From NCBI RefSeq assembly GCF_026339735.1, contig NZ_JAPEQG010000001.1, forward strand, positions 6,076,001-6,140,000: 64,000 nucleotides of DNA. The letters run 5' to 3'. The DNA is from Streptomyces sp. NBC_01669 (GTDB taxonomy: Bacteria; Actinomycetota; Actinomycetes; Streptomycetales; Streptomycetaceae). Positions within the stretch are counted from its first letter, which is position 1; every line of letters starts with the position of its first letter. The notes beneath the pieces are model-generated. The model made no database searches. It saw only the letters and a program-made list of their open reading frames with translations, and was not told the DNA's origin. Of this stretch, positions 9,270 to 17,516 are shown one piece after another. The position numbers and the translations under genes were made by a program.

Positions 9270-9869
9270 TCAGCCCCGGGCGCGCAGCTGCGCGTAGTAC
9301 GCCCGGCACGCTTCGTACGAAGGAAGCAGGCCCTGCTTCTCGGCCTCGGCCAGCGAAGGGGCGGCGGCGTCCTTCTCCGAGAGCAGCGGGGTGATGCCCT
9401 CGGGCCACTCGATCGACAGCTCCGGGTCGAGCGGGTCGATGCCGTGTTCACGACCGGGCGCGTACCCCTCGGAGCACAGATAGACGACCGTCGCGTCGTC
9501 CGTCAGCGCCATGAACGAGTGTCCGAGCCCCTCGGCGAGGTAGACCGCGTGATGGTCCATGTCGTCGAGGCGTACGGCCTCCCACTGCTTGTACGTGGGG
9601 GAGCCGACCCGGATGTCCACGATGACGTCGAGCACCGCGCCGCGCACGCATTTGACGTACTTCGCCTGGCTCGGCGGCACATCGGCGAAGTGGATACCGC
9701 GCAGCGTGCCGCGGCGGGAGACCGAGAAATTGGCCTGGGCGAGCTGCAGACCGTGGCCTGCGGCCTCGCTGAGCTCGGAGGCCCTGAACCACTCGTGGAA
9801 GCTGCCGCGACTGTCCGGGAAGACCTTGGGCTCATGCACCCAGGCGCCTTCGAGAGAGAGCTGCCGCAT
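9270..9869 (-). CDS. rmlC: dTDP-4-dehydrorhamnose 3,5-epimerase
   Basis: 199 aa cupin epimerase, step 3 of dTDP-L-rhamnose synthesis. Typical motifs: VFPDSRGSFHEWF at the N-terminus, NFSVSRRGTLRGIHF with the catalytic histidine, and VRGAVLDVIVDIR. ATG at 9869 with AAGGACG 7 nt upstream. Encoded on the minus strand 52 nt downstream of a GT2 gene, probably co-transcribed with it and convergent to rmlABD, so the rhamnose set is split over two transcripts facing each other. Confidence 0.92.
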   Translation of the reverse strand: MRQLSLEGAWVHEPKVFPDSRGSFHEWFRASELSEAAGHGLQLAQANFSVSRRGTLRGIHFADVPPSQAKYVKCVRGAVLDVIVDIRVGSPTYKQWEAVRLDDMDHHAVYLAEGLGHSFMALTDDATVVYLCSEGYAPGREHGIDPLDPELSIEWPEGITPLLSEKDAAAPSLAEAEKQGLLPSYEACRAYYAQLRARG

Positions 9870-9921
9870 GCGATCACGTCCTTGTTCCGTGCTGGCTGAG
9901 GGGGTGGTCCGGGATCCCGGA

Positions 9922-11961
9922 TCAGCTGGTGAATCGGGCGGCCAGGCGACGCGCCCGCTTGCGGCCGCCGGGCGGGAGCCTGCGGACGAGCGGGCCGCCG
10001 ACCGTGCGCAGCGCCCGCCGCAGTGCCGCCCTCCGGCGCTTCGTGCCGACCTCCGCCATGATCGCGGCGTCGACCTCGGGCAGGGCCGGGTCGAGGTGGA
10101 TCCGGCCGCGGCCGCCGACGGTGACGTCGCAGAGCGGGAGCGCGGGGCCGTCCTCGCCGTCGAGCCGGACCGAGAGCTTCCAGTTGCCCGTCGCGACGCC
10201 CCGCGCACGTCCGGGCACCGTCAGATGGGCGCGGCCCTCGGTGGGGTGCAGCGAGGTCCGTACCGTGCGGACGGCGCCGGTTGTCCCGTCGGCCGGGCTC
10301 AGGACCAGCTGGGCGCCGGAGATGGCGGTGGCAGCCGTGGTGAAGAGGTCCAGCCGCAGCTCCGGCCGGCTGCCCGGTGTCCGCAGCACCGGACGTCCCG
10401 CGAGATGGTCGGCCAGCTTCTTGCTGCGGCGGGCGACATCGAGCGTGAGGTTGCCGTGCGGATCGGTGAAGTACGGGATGACAGCGCGCGCCGGGGACCC
10501 GAGGGAGGCGGGCAGACAGGCGGCGTCCACGCCTTCGGCACGGTCGGCGCCGAGCCGGGCCTTGCGGACCAGACCCAGTCCGCGCAGTGGCACCCAGACG
10601 TCCCAGAAGCCGCGCGACACCCGTCCGCGGCCCTTGACCGCCTCGGCGGACAGATGACCGCTGCCGTGCAGGACGACTTCGCAGACGTCGTCTCCGAGCT
10701 CTTCCATCTCCGTGGTGAACGTCGCGGGGCAGGGCCACTCGACGGCCGTCTCGCGGTTGCGGAGCGAGAGTTCGGCGGAGAAGCCGTCGAGGTCGTCGGT
10801 GATGTCCAGCAGTCCGCCGTCGGCCTGCAGCCCGTCGGCGAGCTCGGGGTGCAGGTAGTAGCGGCCCTCGCGGCGCAGCAGCCGTACCGGGGCCCGGTCC
10901 TCGCCGTGGACCAGCCGGGCGCTGACGGTGATCGCGATCCTGCCGTCCGGCTGCCAGGCGAACGTCTCCAGCTGTGCCGCCGCCGTGACGGACGAGGCGA
11001 AGCGCGCGATGCGGAGGAGACCCTGCCGGTCGTTCTCGCGCAGCAGCGTCGACCGCGCCCGCAGGACCGGACCCATGCCGTCGTGTACTCCGTCGCCCAT
11101 GAAGTCCGTGGCCAGCGGCCGGATGGCGTCGCACATCTGGTCGTAGAACTCCGGCTGGTAGCGCAGCACCGCCGGCTCGCTGAGCCGGCTGAGCATCTCG
11201 ACGCGGTAGAAGCGGCGCAGCAGCCGGTCCCGGAATTCTCCCGGCTTCGTATGGGCCATGACGACGTCGAGGACCTCGCGGAGGTTCCCGTAGTAGCCGG
11301 ACGGCACGATCCTCGTCGATCCGGCGTTCTTGCCGTCGTCCCGCTTCGAGTAGTAGTAGCAGGTGTACGTGCCCAGGATGGAGACGACCTTGGCCGGGAA
11401 GTACGCCTGCATCATGTAGAGCTGGTCCTCCAGGCGGCGCTTCCCCTCGGGGTAGGCGATGCCGTTCTCACGGAGGAATTCCGTACGGAACATCTTGTGC
11501 GGCGTGAGGCTGTCGTACAGCGGGGCGTCGTGCAGGGTGCACTTCTCGCGGTTCGTCTTGAACACGCCGTGCGGGACGCCGCGGAAGTTGCTGGCCACCT
11601 TGCCGATGACAATGTCCGAGCCGTTGCGGCGGCCCATGTCGTACAGCCGTTCCAGGGCGCCGGAAGCGAGATGGTCGTCCTGGTCCAGGAACTGGACGTA
11701 TTCACCCTTTGCCTCGGCCACCCCGACGTTGCGGGGCTTTCCCGGCCAGCCGGAATTCGGGATGGTGATCACCCGGAAATGCGGATGTTCCGCGGCCAGC
11801 TGCTTGAGGCGGTCAGGAGTGTCGTCCGTCGACCCGTCGTTGACGAAGAGGACTTCGAACTCCCGTGCCGGTAGGGTCTGCCGCAGGAGCGAGTCGATGC
11901 AGGGTTCGATGAACCTGCCCGGGTTGTATACCGGAATGACGACACTTACTTTAACTGGCAT
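9922..11961 (-). CDS. Glycosyltransferase family 2 with long C-terminal domains (TarS-like)
   Basis: 679 aa. Residues 1-~230 are a GT-A domain: SVVIPVYNPGRFI, FVNDGSTDDTPD, NSGWPGKPRNVG and the DxD equivalent FLDQDDHLASG, followed by LTPHKMFRTEFL. After a helical linker (~230-330) there are roughly 300 residues of beta-rich sequence in two repeats of similar feel (for example ITVSARLVHGEDRAPVRLL and LTVPGRARGVATGNWKLSV), ending in a very basic tail. This layout resembles the staphylococcal poly(ribitol-phosphate) glycosyltransferases TarS/TarP, whose C-terminal domains mediate oligomerisation. The likeness is architectural and I could not run a comparison. Good candidate for the wall-polymer decorating enzyme. 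Start at ATG 11961, divergent from proB. Confidence 0.82.
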   Translation of the reverse strand: MPVKVSVVIPVYNPGRFIEPCIDSLLRQTLPAREFEVLFVNDGSTDDTPDRLKQLAAEHPHFRVITIPNSGWPGKPRNVGVAEAKGEYVQFLDQDDHLASGALERLYDMGRRNGSDIVIGKVASNFRGVPHGVFKTNREKCTLHDAPLYDSLTPHKMFRTEFLRENGIAYPEGKRRLEDQLYMMQAYFPAKVVSILGTYTCYYYSKRDDGKNAGSTRIVPSGYYGNLREVLDVVMAHTKPGEFRDRLLRRFYRVEMLSRLSEPAVLRYQPEFYDQMCDAIRPLATDFMGDGVHDGMGPVLRARSTLLRENDRQGLLRIARFASSVTAAAQLETFAWQPDGRIAITVSARLVHGEDRAPVRLLRREGRYYLHPELADGLQADGGLLDITDDLDGFSAELSLRNRETAVEWPCPATFTTEMEELGDDVCEVVLHGSGHLSAEAVKGRGRVSRGFWDVWVPLRGLGLVRKARLGADRAEGVDAACLPASLGSPARAVIPYFTDPHGNLTLDVARRSKKLADHLAGRPVLRTPGSRPELRLDLFTTAATAISGAQLVLSPADGTTGAVRTVRTSLHPTEGRAHLTVPGRARGVATGNWKLSVRLDGEDGPALPLCDVTVGGRGRIHLDPALPEVDAAIMAEVGTKRRRAALRRALRTVGGPLVRRLPPGGRKRARRLAARFTS

Positions 11962-12331
11962 CGCTACTGTCCCATGGCTGATAGAGGCCCTGTGAGCCGG
12001 CGGCGGGTGCGGGTCCGCGCGCTGCGGAGAACGGCGATACAGCACCGCCTGCCGTGCACCCTATCGACTGTTAGATGGACGGCGTGGCCGGATGGTTGCC
12101 CAGGGCGGTGGTCGATGATTCGGCTACCGAACGGTGCGTACGGATTTGCGAATCATCTGATCTGACCGCTTCCGCTCCGGCGCTCCTCAGGGCAACCGGT
12201 CTCCGCTCAATGGCCGAAAGGGGAGAGTGGAGTCCGATTATCGGGAACGCCTGTTCGGTCCGCGCCCCACGCGGCTCGCGTACCCTGACGGCGAGCAGGC
12301 GCAGCCGACGGCGAGGACGGGGACAGTGCAC
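11962..12331. promoter_or_regulatory. 370-nt divergent intergenic region between the GT2 gene and proB
   Basis: No convincing gene on either strand. A TACCCT hexamer at 12281-12286 could be the -10 of a proB promoter (transcript leader about 40 nt). No good -35 partner is visible. The minus-strand promoter for the glycosyltransferase must also lie here but I could not place it. Confidence 0.35.
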
Positions 12332-13459
12332 GTGGCAGGGGTAAGGCAGGGCGTGACCGAGGCGCGCAGGATCGTGGTCAAGGTCGGTTCCTCGTCCCTC
12401 ACCACCGCGGCCGGAGGCCTGGACGCCGACCGGGTCGACGCACTCGTCGATGTGCTCGCCAAGGTCAGGAGCGGCGGGGAGAAGGAGATCGTCCTCGTCT
12501 CCTCCGGCGCCATCGCGGCCGGACTCGCCCCGCTCGGCCTGGTGCGCCGGCCCAAGGACCTGGCCAGGCAGCAGGCCGCGGCCAGCGTCGGCCAGGGGCT
12601 GCTCGTCGCCCGCTACACCGCCTCCTTCGCGCGGTACGGCGTACGCGTCGGCCAGGTGCTGCTGACCAGCAACGACACGAGCCGCCGCGCCCACTACCGC
12701 AACGCCTACCGCACCCTGGACCAGCTCCTGGAGATGGGCGCGCTCGCGGTCGTCAACGAGAACGACACCGTGGCCACCGACGAGATCCGGTTCGGCGACA
12801 ACGATCGGCTCGCCGCGCTCGTCGCCCACCTCGTCCGCGCCGACCTGCTGGTCCTCCTCTCCGACGTCGACGGTCTCTACGACGGCGACCCCAGCACCCC
12901 CGGCACCACACGCATCGCCGAGGTGACGGGCCCCGCCGACCTGGAGGGCGTCACCATCGGCAGCGCCGGAAAGGCGGGCGTCGGCACCGGCGGCATGGTC
13001 ACCAAGGTCGAAGCCGCCCGGATCGCCACGGCCGCCGGGGTGCCGGTCGTGCTGACCTCCGCGAGCCGCGCCGCCGACGCCCTCGCGGGCCGCGACACCG
13101 GTACGTACTTCCACCGCACCGGACGCCGCTCGGCCGACCGGTTGCTCTGGCTGGCCCACGCCTCCACCCCGCAGGGATGGCTGACCCTGGACGACGGGGC
13201 CGTACGGGCCGTCGTCGAGCGCCACAGCTCGCTCCTGCCGGCCGGGATCGCCGCGGTCGAGGGCGAGTTCACCGCGGGGGACCCGGTGGAACTGCGCGAC
13301 CTGCGCGGCCGCCCCGTGGCCCGCGGACTCGTCAACTTCGACGCCAAGGAGATTCCGCAACTGCTCGGGCGCTCCACCCGTGACCTGGCACGCGAGCTCG
13401 GGCCGGCGTACGAGCGCGAGGTCGTACACAGGGACGATCTGGTCCTCCTGCACCACTGA
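12332..13459 (+). CDS. proB: Glutamate 5-kinase
   Basis: About 375 aa, cytosolic. Phosphorylates L-glutamate to gamma-glutamyl phosphate in proline synthesis. N-terminal amino-acid kinase domain (RIVVKVGSSSL, VSSGAIAAG, NENDTVA, FGDNDRLAALVA) and a C-terminal PUA domain (about 285-370, with DPVELRDLRGRPVARG). The start is between GTG 12332 (GGGGAC upstream) and GTG 12353 (AAGG upstream, 368 aa); both look usable. It is separated from its pathway partner proA by one small gene of unknown function. Confidence 0.94.
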   Translation: MAGVRQGVTEARRIVVKVGSSSLTTAAGGLDADRVDALVDVLAKVRSGGEKEIVLVSSGAIAAGLAPLGLVRRPKDLARQQAAASVGQGLLVARYTASFARYGVRVGQVLLTSNDTSRRAHYRNAYRTLDQLLEMGALAVVNENDTVATDEIRFGDNDRLAALVAHLVRADLLVLLSDVDGLYDGDPSTPGTTRIAEVTGPADLEGVTIGSAGKAGVGTGGMVTKVEAARIATAAGVPVVLTSASRAADALAGRDTGTYFHRTGRRSADRLLWLAHASTPQGWLTLDDGAVRAVVERHSSLLPAGIAAVEGEFTAGDPVELRDLRGRPVARGLVNFDAKEIPQLLGRSTRDLARELGPAYEREVVHRDDLVLLHH

Positions 13460-13481
13460 CCTGCCCCCTGAATCAGCCGAA

Positions 13482-13493
13482 AAGTCCGGACTT
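13482..13493. promoter_or_regulatory. 12-bp perfect palindrome upstream of a small hypothetical gene
   Basis: AAGTCCGGACTT lies 22 nt after proB. About 55 nt further on is a promoter-like pair TTGTAA (13548-13553) and TACAGC (13570-13575) with a 16-nt spacer. The palindrome could be an operator or part of a proB terminator (it is followed by CCGG). No further evidence. Confidence 0.3.
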
Positions 13494-13603
13494 CCGGCGG
13501 AGACCTTCATGAAAACCGCCCCACGCCCGGCCCTGGACTGGTCAACTTTGTAACGGGGACACAGCGGGGTACAGCACAGCAACGCATTCACAGGAGGCCG
13601 CCG

Positions 13604-14116
13604 GTGAGACGAGCGCGCCCGGGGGCGCCGCCCCGAGGAACGGGTGGCCGCACCCTGACCAGCGTCGGAGCAGGTGCCGGTTTCGACGGGAACCGGCCCG
13701 CGGACAGGACCGTCGACAGGGCCACCGACGAAACCACAGGCCCCGAGCCGGTGGGGGCGAAGGAGGAACGCACCCAGTCGAAGCTGTGGCACATCACGCT
13801 CAGCGTCTCGGGCACCGAGACTCCGCTGAAGGAGGTCAGACGCGGTCTGGAACAGCTCGCGCACGACCACCCCTTCCTGCTGACCAGCCGGTACGCCAAC
13901 GACCACGCGGAGATCCGCTACTGGGAGGAGGCCCGCGATCTGCACGACGCGGCGGCGGTCGCGCTGCGGCTGTGGGGCGAGCACCGCTCCAGCGCCAAAC
14001 TGCCGCCCTGGGAGATCGTCGGCCTGGAGGTCATCGACCGGGAGACGTACCACCAGCGGATCGCCGAGGGATACGGGCCGCCGCCGGCTGCACCGGTCGG
14101 CGTCCACCCGTACTGA
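13604..14116 (+). CDS. Conserved hypothetical protein between proB and proA
   Basis: 170 aa. I do not recognise the family. The first ~60 residues are Arg/Gly/Pro-rich and probably disordered. From KLWHITLSVSG (~62) the sequence looks like a compact alpha/beta domain of about 100 residues, with RRGLEQLAHDHPFL, ADIRYWEEARDL-type acidic stretch (HAEIRYWEEA) and a conserved-looking LPPWEIVGLEVIDRETY end. No signal peptide, no membrane segment, no cysteines. GTG start is well supported: AGGAGG at 13592-13597, 6 nt upstream. Its own promoter is likely (see 13548-13575). Confidence 0.75.
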   Translation: MRRARPGAPPRGTGGRTLTSVGAGAGFDGNRPADRTVDRATDETTGPEPVGAKEERTQSKLWHITLSVSGTETPLKEVRRGLEQLAHDHPFLLTSRYANDHAEIRYWEEARDLHDAAAVALRLWGEHRSSAKLPPWEIVGLEVIDRETYHQRIAEGYGPPPAAPVGVHPY

Positions 14117-14183
14117 ACCGGCCCGTCCTGAGACGGTCGTCTCGCATCACGGGATACGTGAGGGATGCCCGCAGTGTGCGCAC

Positions 14184-14189
14184 TACCCT
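14184..14189 (+). promoter_or_regulatory. -10 element (TACCCT) for a leaderless proA transcript
   Basis: TACCCT ends 6 nt before the proA ATG, so transcription would begin at or next to the A of ATG. No Shine-Dalgarno is present upstream of proA, which fits a leaderless mRNA. Confidence 0.5.
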
Positions 14190-14195
14190 GCGGGC

Positions 14196-15479
14196 ATGAC
14201 CACGCTTTCGCCGTACGACAACATGTCCCCGGTCGCCCAGGCCGCCTACCGGGCACGCTCTGCCGCCGCCGACATCGCGCCACTGCCGCGTGCGGCCAAG
14301 GACGACGCGCTGCTGGCGATCGCGGACGCGCTGGAAGTGCGGACGATCGAGATCGTCGAGGCCAACGCCGAGGACGTCGCCCGCGCCCGCGAGGCAGGCA
14401 CCAGCGAGTCGATCGTCGACCGGCTCACCCTCACCCCCGAGCGGATCCGGGCCATCGCCGCCGATGTGCGACACGTGGCGGCCCTGCCCGACCCGGTCGG
14501 CGAAGTGGTGCGCGGCTCGACCCTGCCCAACGGCATCGACCTGCGCCAGGTCCGGGTGCCGCTCGGCGTCGTCGGGATCATCTACGAGGCCCGGCCCAAT
14601 GTGACGGTGGACGCCGCGGCGCTCTGCCTGAAGGCCGGCAACGCCGTCCTGCTGCGCGGCTCGTCGTCCGCGTACGCCTCCAACACCGCACTCGTCCGGG
14701 TGGTGCGCGACGCGGTCGGAGGTTCCGGGCTGCCGGCCGACGCGGTGCAGCTGGTGCCGGGCGAGAGTCGAGACTCGGTGCGTGAACTGATGCGGGCCCG
14801 CGGTCTCGTCGACGTACTGATCCCGCGCGGCGGCGCCTCGCTGATCCGTACGGTCGTGGAGGAATCGACGGTTCCGGTCATCGAGACCGGAACCGGCAAC
14901 TGCCACGTGTACGTGGACGCGCAGACCGACCTCGACATGGCCGTCGAGATCCTGATCAACTCCAAGGCCCAGCGTCCGAGCGTCTGCAACTCCGCCGAGA
15001 CGCTGCTGGTCCACAAGGACATCGCCGCGGAGTTCCTGCCCCGGGCCCTGGACGCGCTGGCCGACGCAGGGGTGACGGTCCACGGTGACGAGCGGGTACT
15101 GGAGTACGCCGACGGGTCCAAGGCCACCGTCGTGGCGGCGACGCCCGAGGACTGGGAGACCGAGTACCTCTCGTACGACATCGCGGCAGCCGTCGTCGAA
15201 TCGTTGGACGCGGCGGTGGCACACATCCGGCTCTGGTCCTCGGGCCACACCGAGGCGATCGTCACCACCTCGCAGGCCGCCGCCCGCCGGTTCACCCAAC
15301 TGGTGGATTCCACGACGGTGGCCGTAAATGCATCCACCCGGTTCACCGACGGCGGGCAGTTCGGGTTCGGTGCGGAAATCGGGATCTCCACGCAGAAGCT
15401 GCATGCCAGGGGCCCGATGGGGCTGCCGGAGCTGACCTCGACGAAGTACATCGTGACCGGTGACGGTCACGTTCGGTGA
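14196..15479 (+). CDS. proA: Gamma-glutamyl phosphate reductase
   Basis: 427 aa, aldehyde-dehydrogenase superfamily. Reduces gamma-glutamyl phosphate to glutamate semialdehyde with NADPH. Motifs: PLGVVGIIYEARPNVTVD (cofactor region), GNAVLLRGSS, ETGTGNCHVYVD and the active-site cysteine in SVCNSAETLL. C-terminus has FGFGAEIGISTQKLHARGPM, typical of ProA. Normal length. ATG 14196 lacks a ribosome-binding site but has a -10-like hexamer directly upstream. Confidence 0.95.
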   Translation: MTTLSPYDNMSPVAQAAYRARSAAADIAPLPRAAKDDALLAIADALEVRTIEIVEANAEDVARAREAGTSESIVDRLTLTPERIRAIAADVRHVAALPDPVGEVVRGSTLPNGIDLRQVRVPLGVVGIIYEARPNVTVDAAALCLKAGNAVLLRGSSSAYASNTALVRVVRDAVGGSGLPADAVQLVPGESRDSVRELMRARGLVDVLIPRGGASLIRTVVEESTVPVIETGTGNCHVYVDAQTDLDMAVEILINSKAQRPSVCNSAETLLVHKDIAAEFLPRALDALADAGVTVHGDERVLEYADGSKATVVAATPEDWETEYLSYDIAAAVVESLDAAVAHIRLWSSGHTEAIVTTSQAAARRFTQLVDSTTVAVNASTRFTDGGQFGFGAEIGISTQKLHARGPMGLPELTSTKYIVTGDGHVR

Positions 15480-15544
15480 TCACCGGCCCCGGCGATTTTG
15501 CGCTCTCCCTGCCCAAATCGACCCGTCGGGGCTACGCTGAAGCT

Positions 15545-16144
15545 GTGCCGGACGACGTGGGGGGCAGGCCGTTCCCGGACGGCTGGGAGCCCGACGACGA
15601 CCGCGGGGGCGCGGATGAGGACTTCGCCTCCGTGGTGTTCGACGAGGACTTCGTCCGGGCCGCCGAGTTTCATGAACCCACCGCGGTGGAGCGGCTGTTG
15701 GCCGCTGCTGAGGCGCGCGCCGAGGCCGAGGCGGCCCGAGCCCGCGCAGGTGGCGGCCCCGGCGACGACGATTTCTTCGACGACGGGTACGGCCCGGGCG
15801 GCGGCTACGGCCGCGGAAGCCCCTACGGCGACCCGATGGACCCCGACGGGCTGGGCGACTACGACAACAGCCCCTACGGGCGCCACGGCGGAACCCTGCG
15901 CCCCTACCGAGGTGCCGCACGCTGGCACCGGCCGGTGGCCTGGCTGCTCGCGCTGCTGATGGGCATCGGCATGGTCGCGCTGGCCTTCAGCGCGGTCTAC
16001 CGGGGCGCCTCGGCCAACCGGCAGGACCAGGTGCCGCCGCCCGCCTCGACCGGTGTGGACAGCGCACCGGGTGTCGATGCCGCCCCGTCCTCCCCCTCCG
16101 GCTATTCCCGGCCTGCGGTCTCCGCGGTGCCGCGCACGCCCTGA
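15545..16144 (+). CDS. Single-pass membrane protein with acidic Gly/Tyr-rich N-terminus (SCO2584-like by position)
   Basis: 199 aa. Cytosolic N-terminal ~125 residues are very acidic then Gly/Tyr/Asp-rich (GYGPGGGYGRGSPYG), followed by one transmembrane helix (WLLALLMGIGMVALAFSAVY, about 130-150) and a short extracytoplasmic Pro/Ser-rich tail. The segment FASVVFDEDFVRAAEFHEP recurs almost unchanged in the next gene. Position directly after proA matches S. coelicolor SCO2584, which I recall as an interaction partner of the MreB/spore-wall complex. That identification is from memory. GTG 15545 is 6 nt after TACGCT (15533-15538), so the transcript may be leaderless. Confidence 0.72.
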   Translation: MPDDVGGRPFPDGWEPDDDRGGADEDFASVVFDEDFVRAAEFHEPTAVERLLAAAEARAEAEAARARAGGGPGDDDFFDDGYGPGGGYGRGSPYGDPMDPDGLGDYDNSPYGRHGGTLRPYRGAARWHRPVAWLLALLMGIGMVALAFSAVYRGASANRQDQVPPPASTGVDSAPGVDAAPSSPSGYSRPAVSAVPRTP

Positions 16145-16237
16145 AGCGAAGTCGCCCCGGCGCATGAGAACCCGGCCCGAGTTCTCACCCGCCAGGGCGT
16201 TTACCTTCTTGGCAATCGACCTACTCTGAAGGTGTGA

Positions 16238-16260
16238 CCCCTCCCCCCCGGAGGGGGCTT
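16238..16260 (+). terminator. GC-rich hairpin between the two motif-sharing membrane-protein genes
   Basis: CCCCTCC / GGAGGGG stem with a C-rich loop followed by GCTTCTC. It lies just downstream of a promoter-like TACTCT (16222-16227), so it may act as an early terminator or leader structure for the following gene rather than as a simple end for the previous one. Confidence 0.4.
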
Positions 16261-16373
16261 CTCACCCGTCCGCACAGGCGAACTCGTGACGGACAGGCCC
16301 TGCCCGAGGTCTATCGGCCGAGGCAGAGCGTAGCGTGTCGGCCTCGGCCGGTGACGTGGAGTCGGGAGAAGTC

Positions 16374-17516
16374 ATGGCAGGCCGTGAAGAACCGCCAGAG
16401 GGAGCATCCGGGAACGCAGCCGGTGGCGGCGAGGACGAGTACCGATCCGTCGTCTTCGACGAGTCGTTCGTCCGCGCTGCCCGGCTCCAGGAATTCTCCG
16501 CCCAGGAGCGCATGGGCGAGCACGCCCGCGCCGTACGCAGCCTCCCCGCCCGGCACCTGCGCACCGGCTCCCGGGCCGTCCTGGCCCTCGTCGTCCTGAT
16601 AGCCCTGGCCTTCGCCGCGGCCGTCTACATGGGCTTCCGGCATCCGTACCAGGCGCCCGTCGGCCGACGGGCCGAGGCACTGCGCTCGACCGTCATACCT
16701 CTGGCGCCCCGCGGCGCCGTGCCCGGCGGCACGGCCGCCGCTCTCTTCGCCACCAGCCCCGCCGCACAGTTCCGGACAGGTGCCTCAGGCATCAACTTCC
16801 CGATGGTCCGGCGGACGGACAATTTCTCGGAGAGCCAGGTGGTCACCGCCCTGACCACGGTCAAGGACTACCTGGTCGCGTCCTCCCTCGACCCCGACGT
16901 CCTCACCGGCGGCGCGATACGGCCGGTGGAGCTCCTGCTCGACCCGGACCAGGTGAGCCAGTTCGACCGGAGCATGAGCCGGCCGGACGACGACGGGCAG
17001 CACGCCGTGGCCGGCTGGCTGGTGCGGTTCGACCAGGCGAAGGTGGCACTGGCCGACCCGGGCATCCGGGTCCAGGGCACCCTGGCCTACTCGGAGGAGG
17101 GGGCCGACACCCTGGAGGTGGTGTCGGACCACACCTTCACATACGCCCTGCGTCCGGCCGTCTCCGGCCCCCAACCGGCAGGCGGCGTCTCCCTGTTCAC
17201 CGTCCGGCGCGAGCTGCACTTCCGCTTCGACCGGGAGGACCTGCGGCTGCACCGGCTGGAGCTGCGGACCAGCTACGTCCAGGCCGGACCGCAGGCCTGC
17301 TCGGCCGACACCACCGGCGCACTGCGTCCGCTGCTCGCCGGCCAGCGGGCGGAATCCCGCGGACCGGCGGGCACCGACCCGTACGCCACGGGCAGGCCCG
17401 CTGCGGCGCTCTGCGGGGCGCTGGAGCTCAGCGCCCACCCGTCCCGGGCTCCTGTGAGCTCTAGCTCTCCGGGTCTTCCGGCCCCGACCGCCGGTTCTCT
17501 TCGGAGCCACCCGTAG
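16374..17516 (+). CDS. Membrane protein with large extracytoplasmic domain (SCO2583-like by position)
   Basis: 380 aa. Short cytosolic N-terminus containing YRSVVFDESFVRAARLQEF, a transmembrane helix (about 67-87, AVLALVVLIALAFAAAVYMG), then ~290 residues outside the cell with a beta-rich look (for example HTFTYALRPAV, LFTVRRELHFRFDREDL) and two cysteines that could pair (QACSAD, ALCGAL). I do not recognise a named domain in the exterior part. ATG 16374 has GGAG 5 nt upstream; GTG 16335 and 16356 are in frame. Its 3' end overlaps the convergent M48 protease gene by 56 nt. Probably an envelope or spore-wall protein, given the neighbours. Confidence 0.75.
   Translation: MAGREEPPEGASGNAAGGGEDEYRSVVFDESFVRAARLQEFSAQERMGEHARAVRSLPARHLRTGSRAVLALVVLIALAFAAAVYMGFRHPYQAPVGRRAEALRSTVIPLAPRGAVPGGTAAALFATSPAAQFRTGASGINFPMVRRTDNFSESQVVTALTTVKDYLVASSLDPDVLTGGAIRPVELLLDPDQVSQFDRSMSRPDDDGQHAVAGWLVRFDQAKVALADPGIRVQGTLAYSEEGADTLEVVSDHTFTYALRPAVSGPQPAGGVSLFTVRRELHFRFDREDLRLHRLELRTSYVQAGPQACSADTTGALRPLLAGQRAESRGPAGTDPYATGRPAAALCGALELSAHPSRAPVSSSSPGLPAPTAGSLRSHP

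Noticed and set aside
13482..13493. AAGTCCGGACTT as a terminator for proB
   Set aside because: With no loop and no T tract a 12-bp palindrome does not form a useful hairpin; kept only as a possible operator at low confidence.
16234..16599. A 121-codon frame starting 6 nt after TACTCT, upstream of and overlapping the SCO2583-like gene
   Set aside because: It runs over the following gene in another frame, is Arg/Pro-rich as expected for a high-GC shadow frame, and holds no known motif. The TACTCT is more likely the promoter of the downstream gene.
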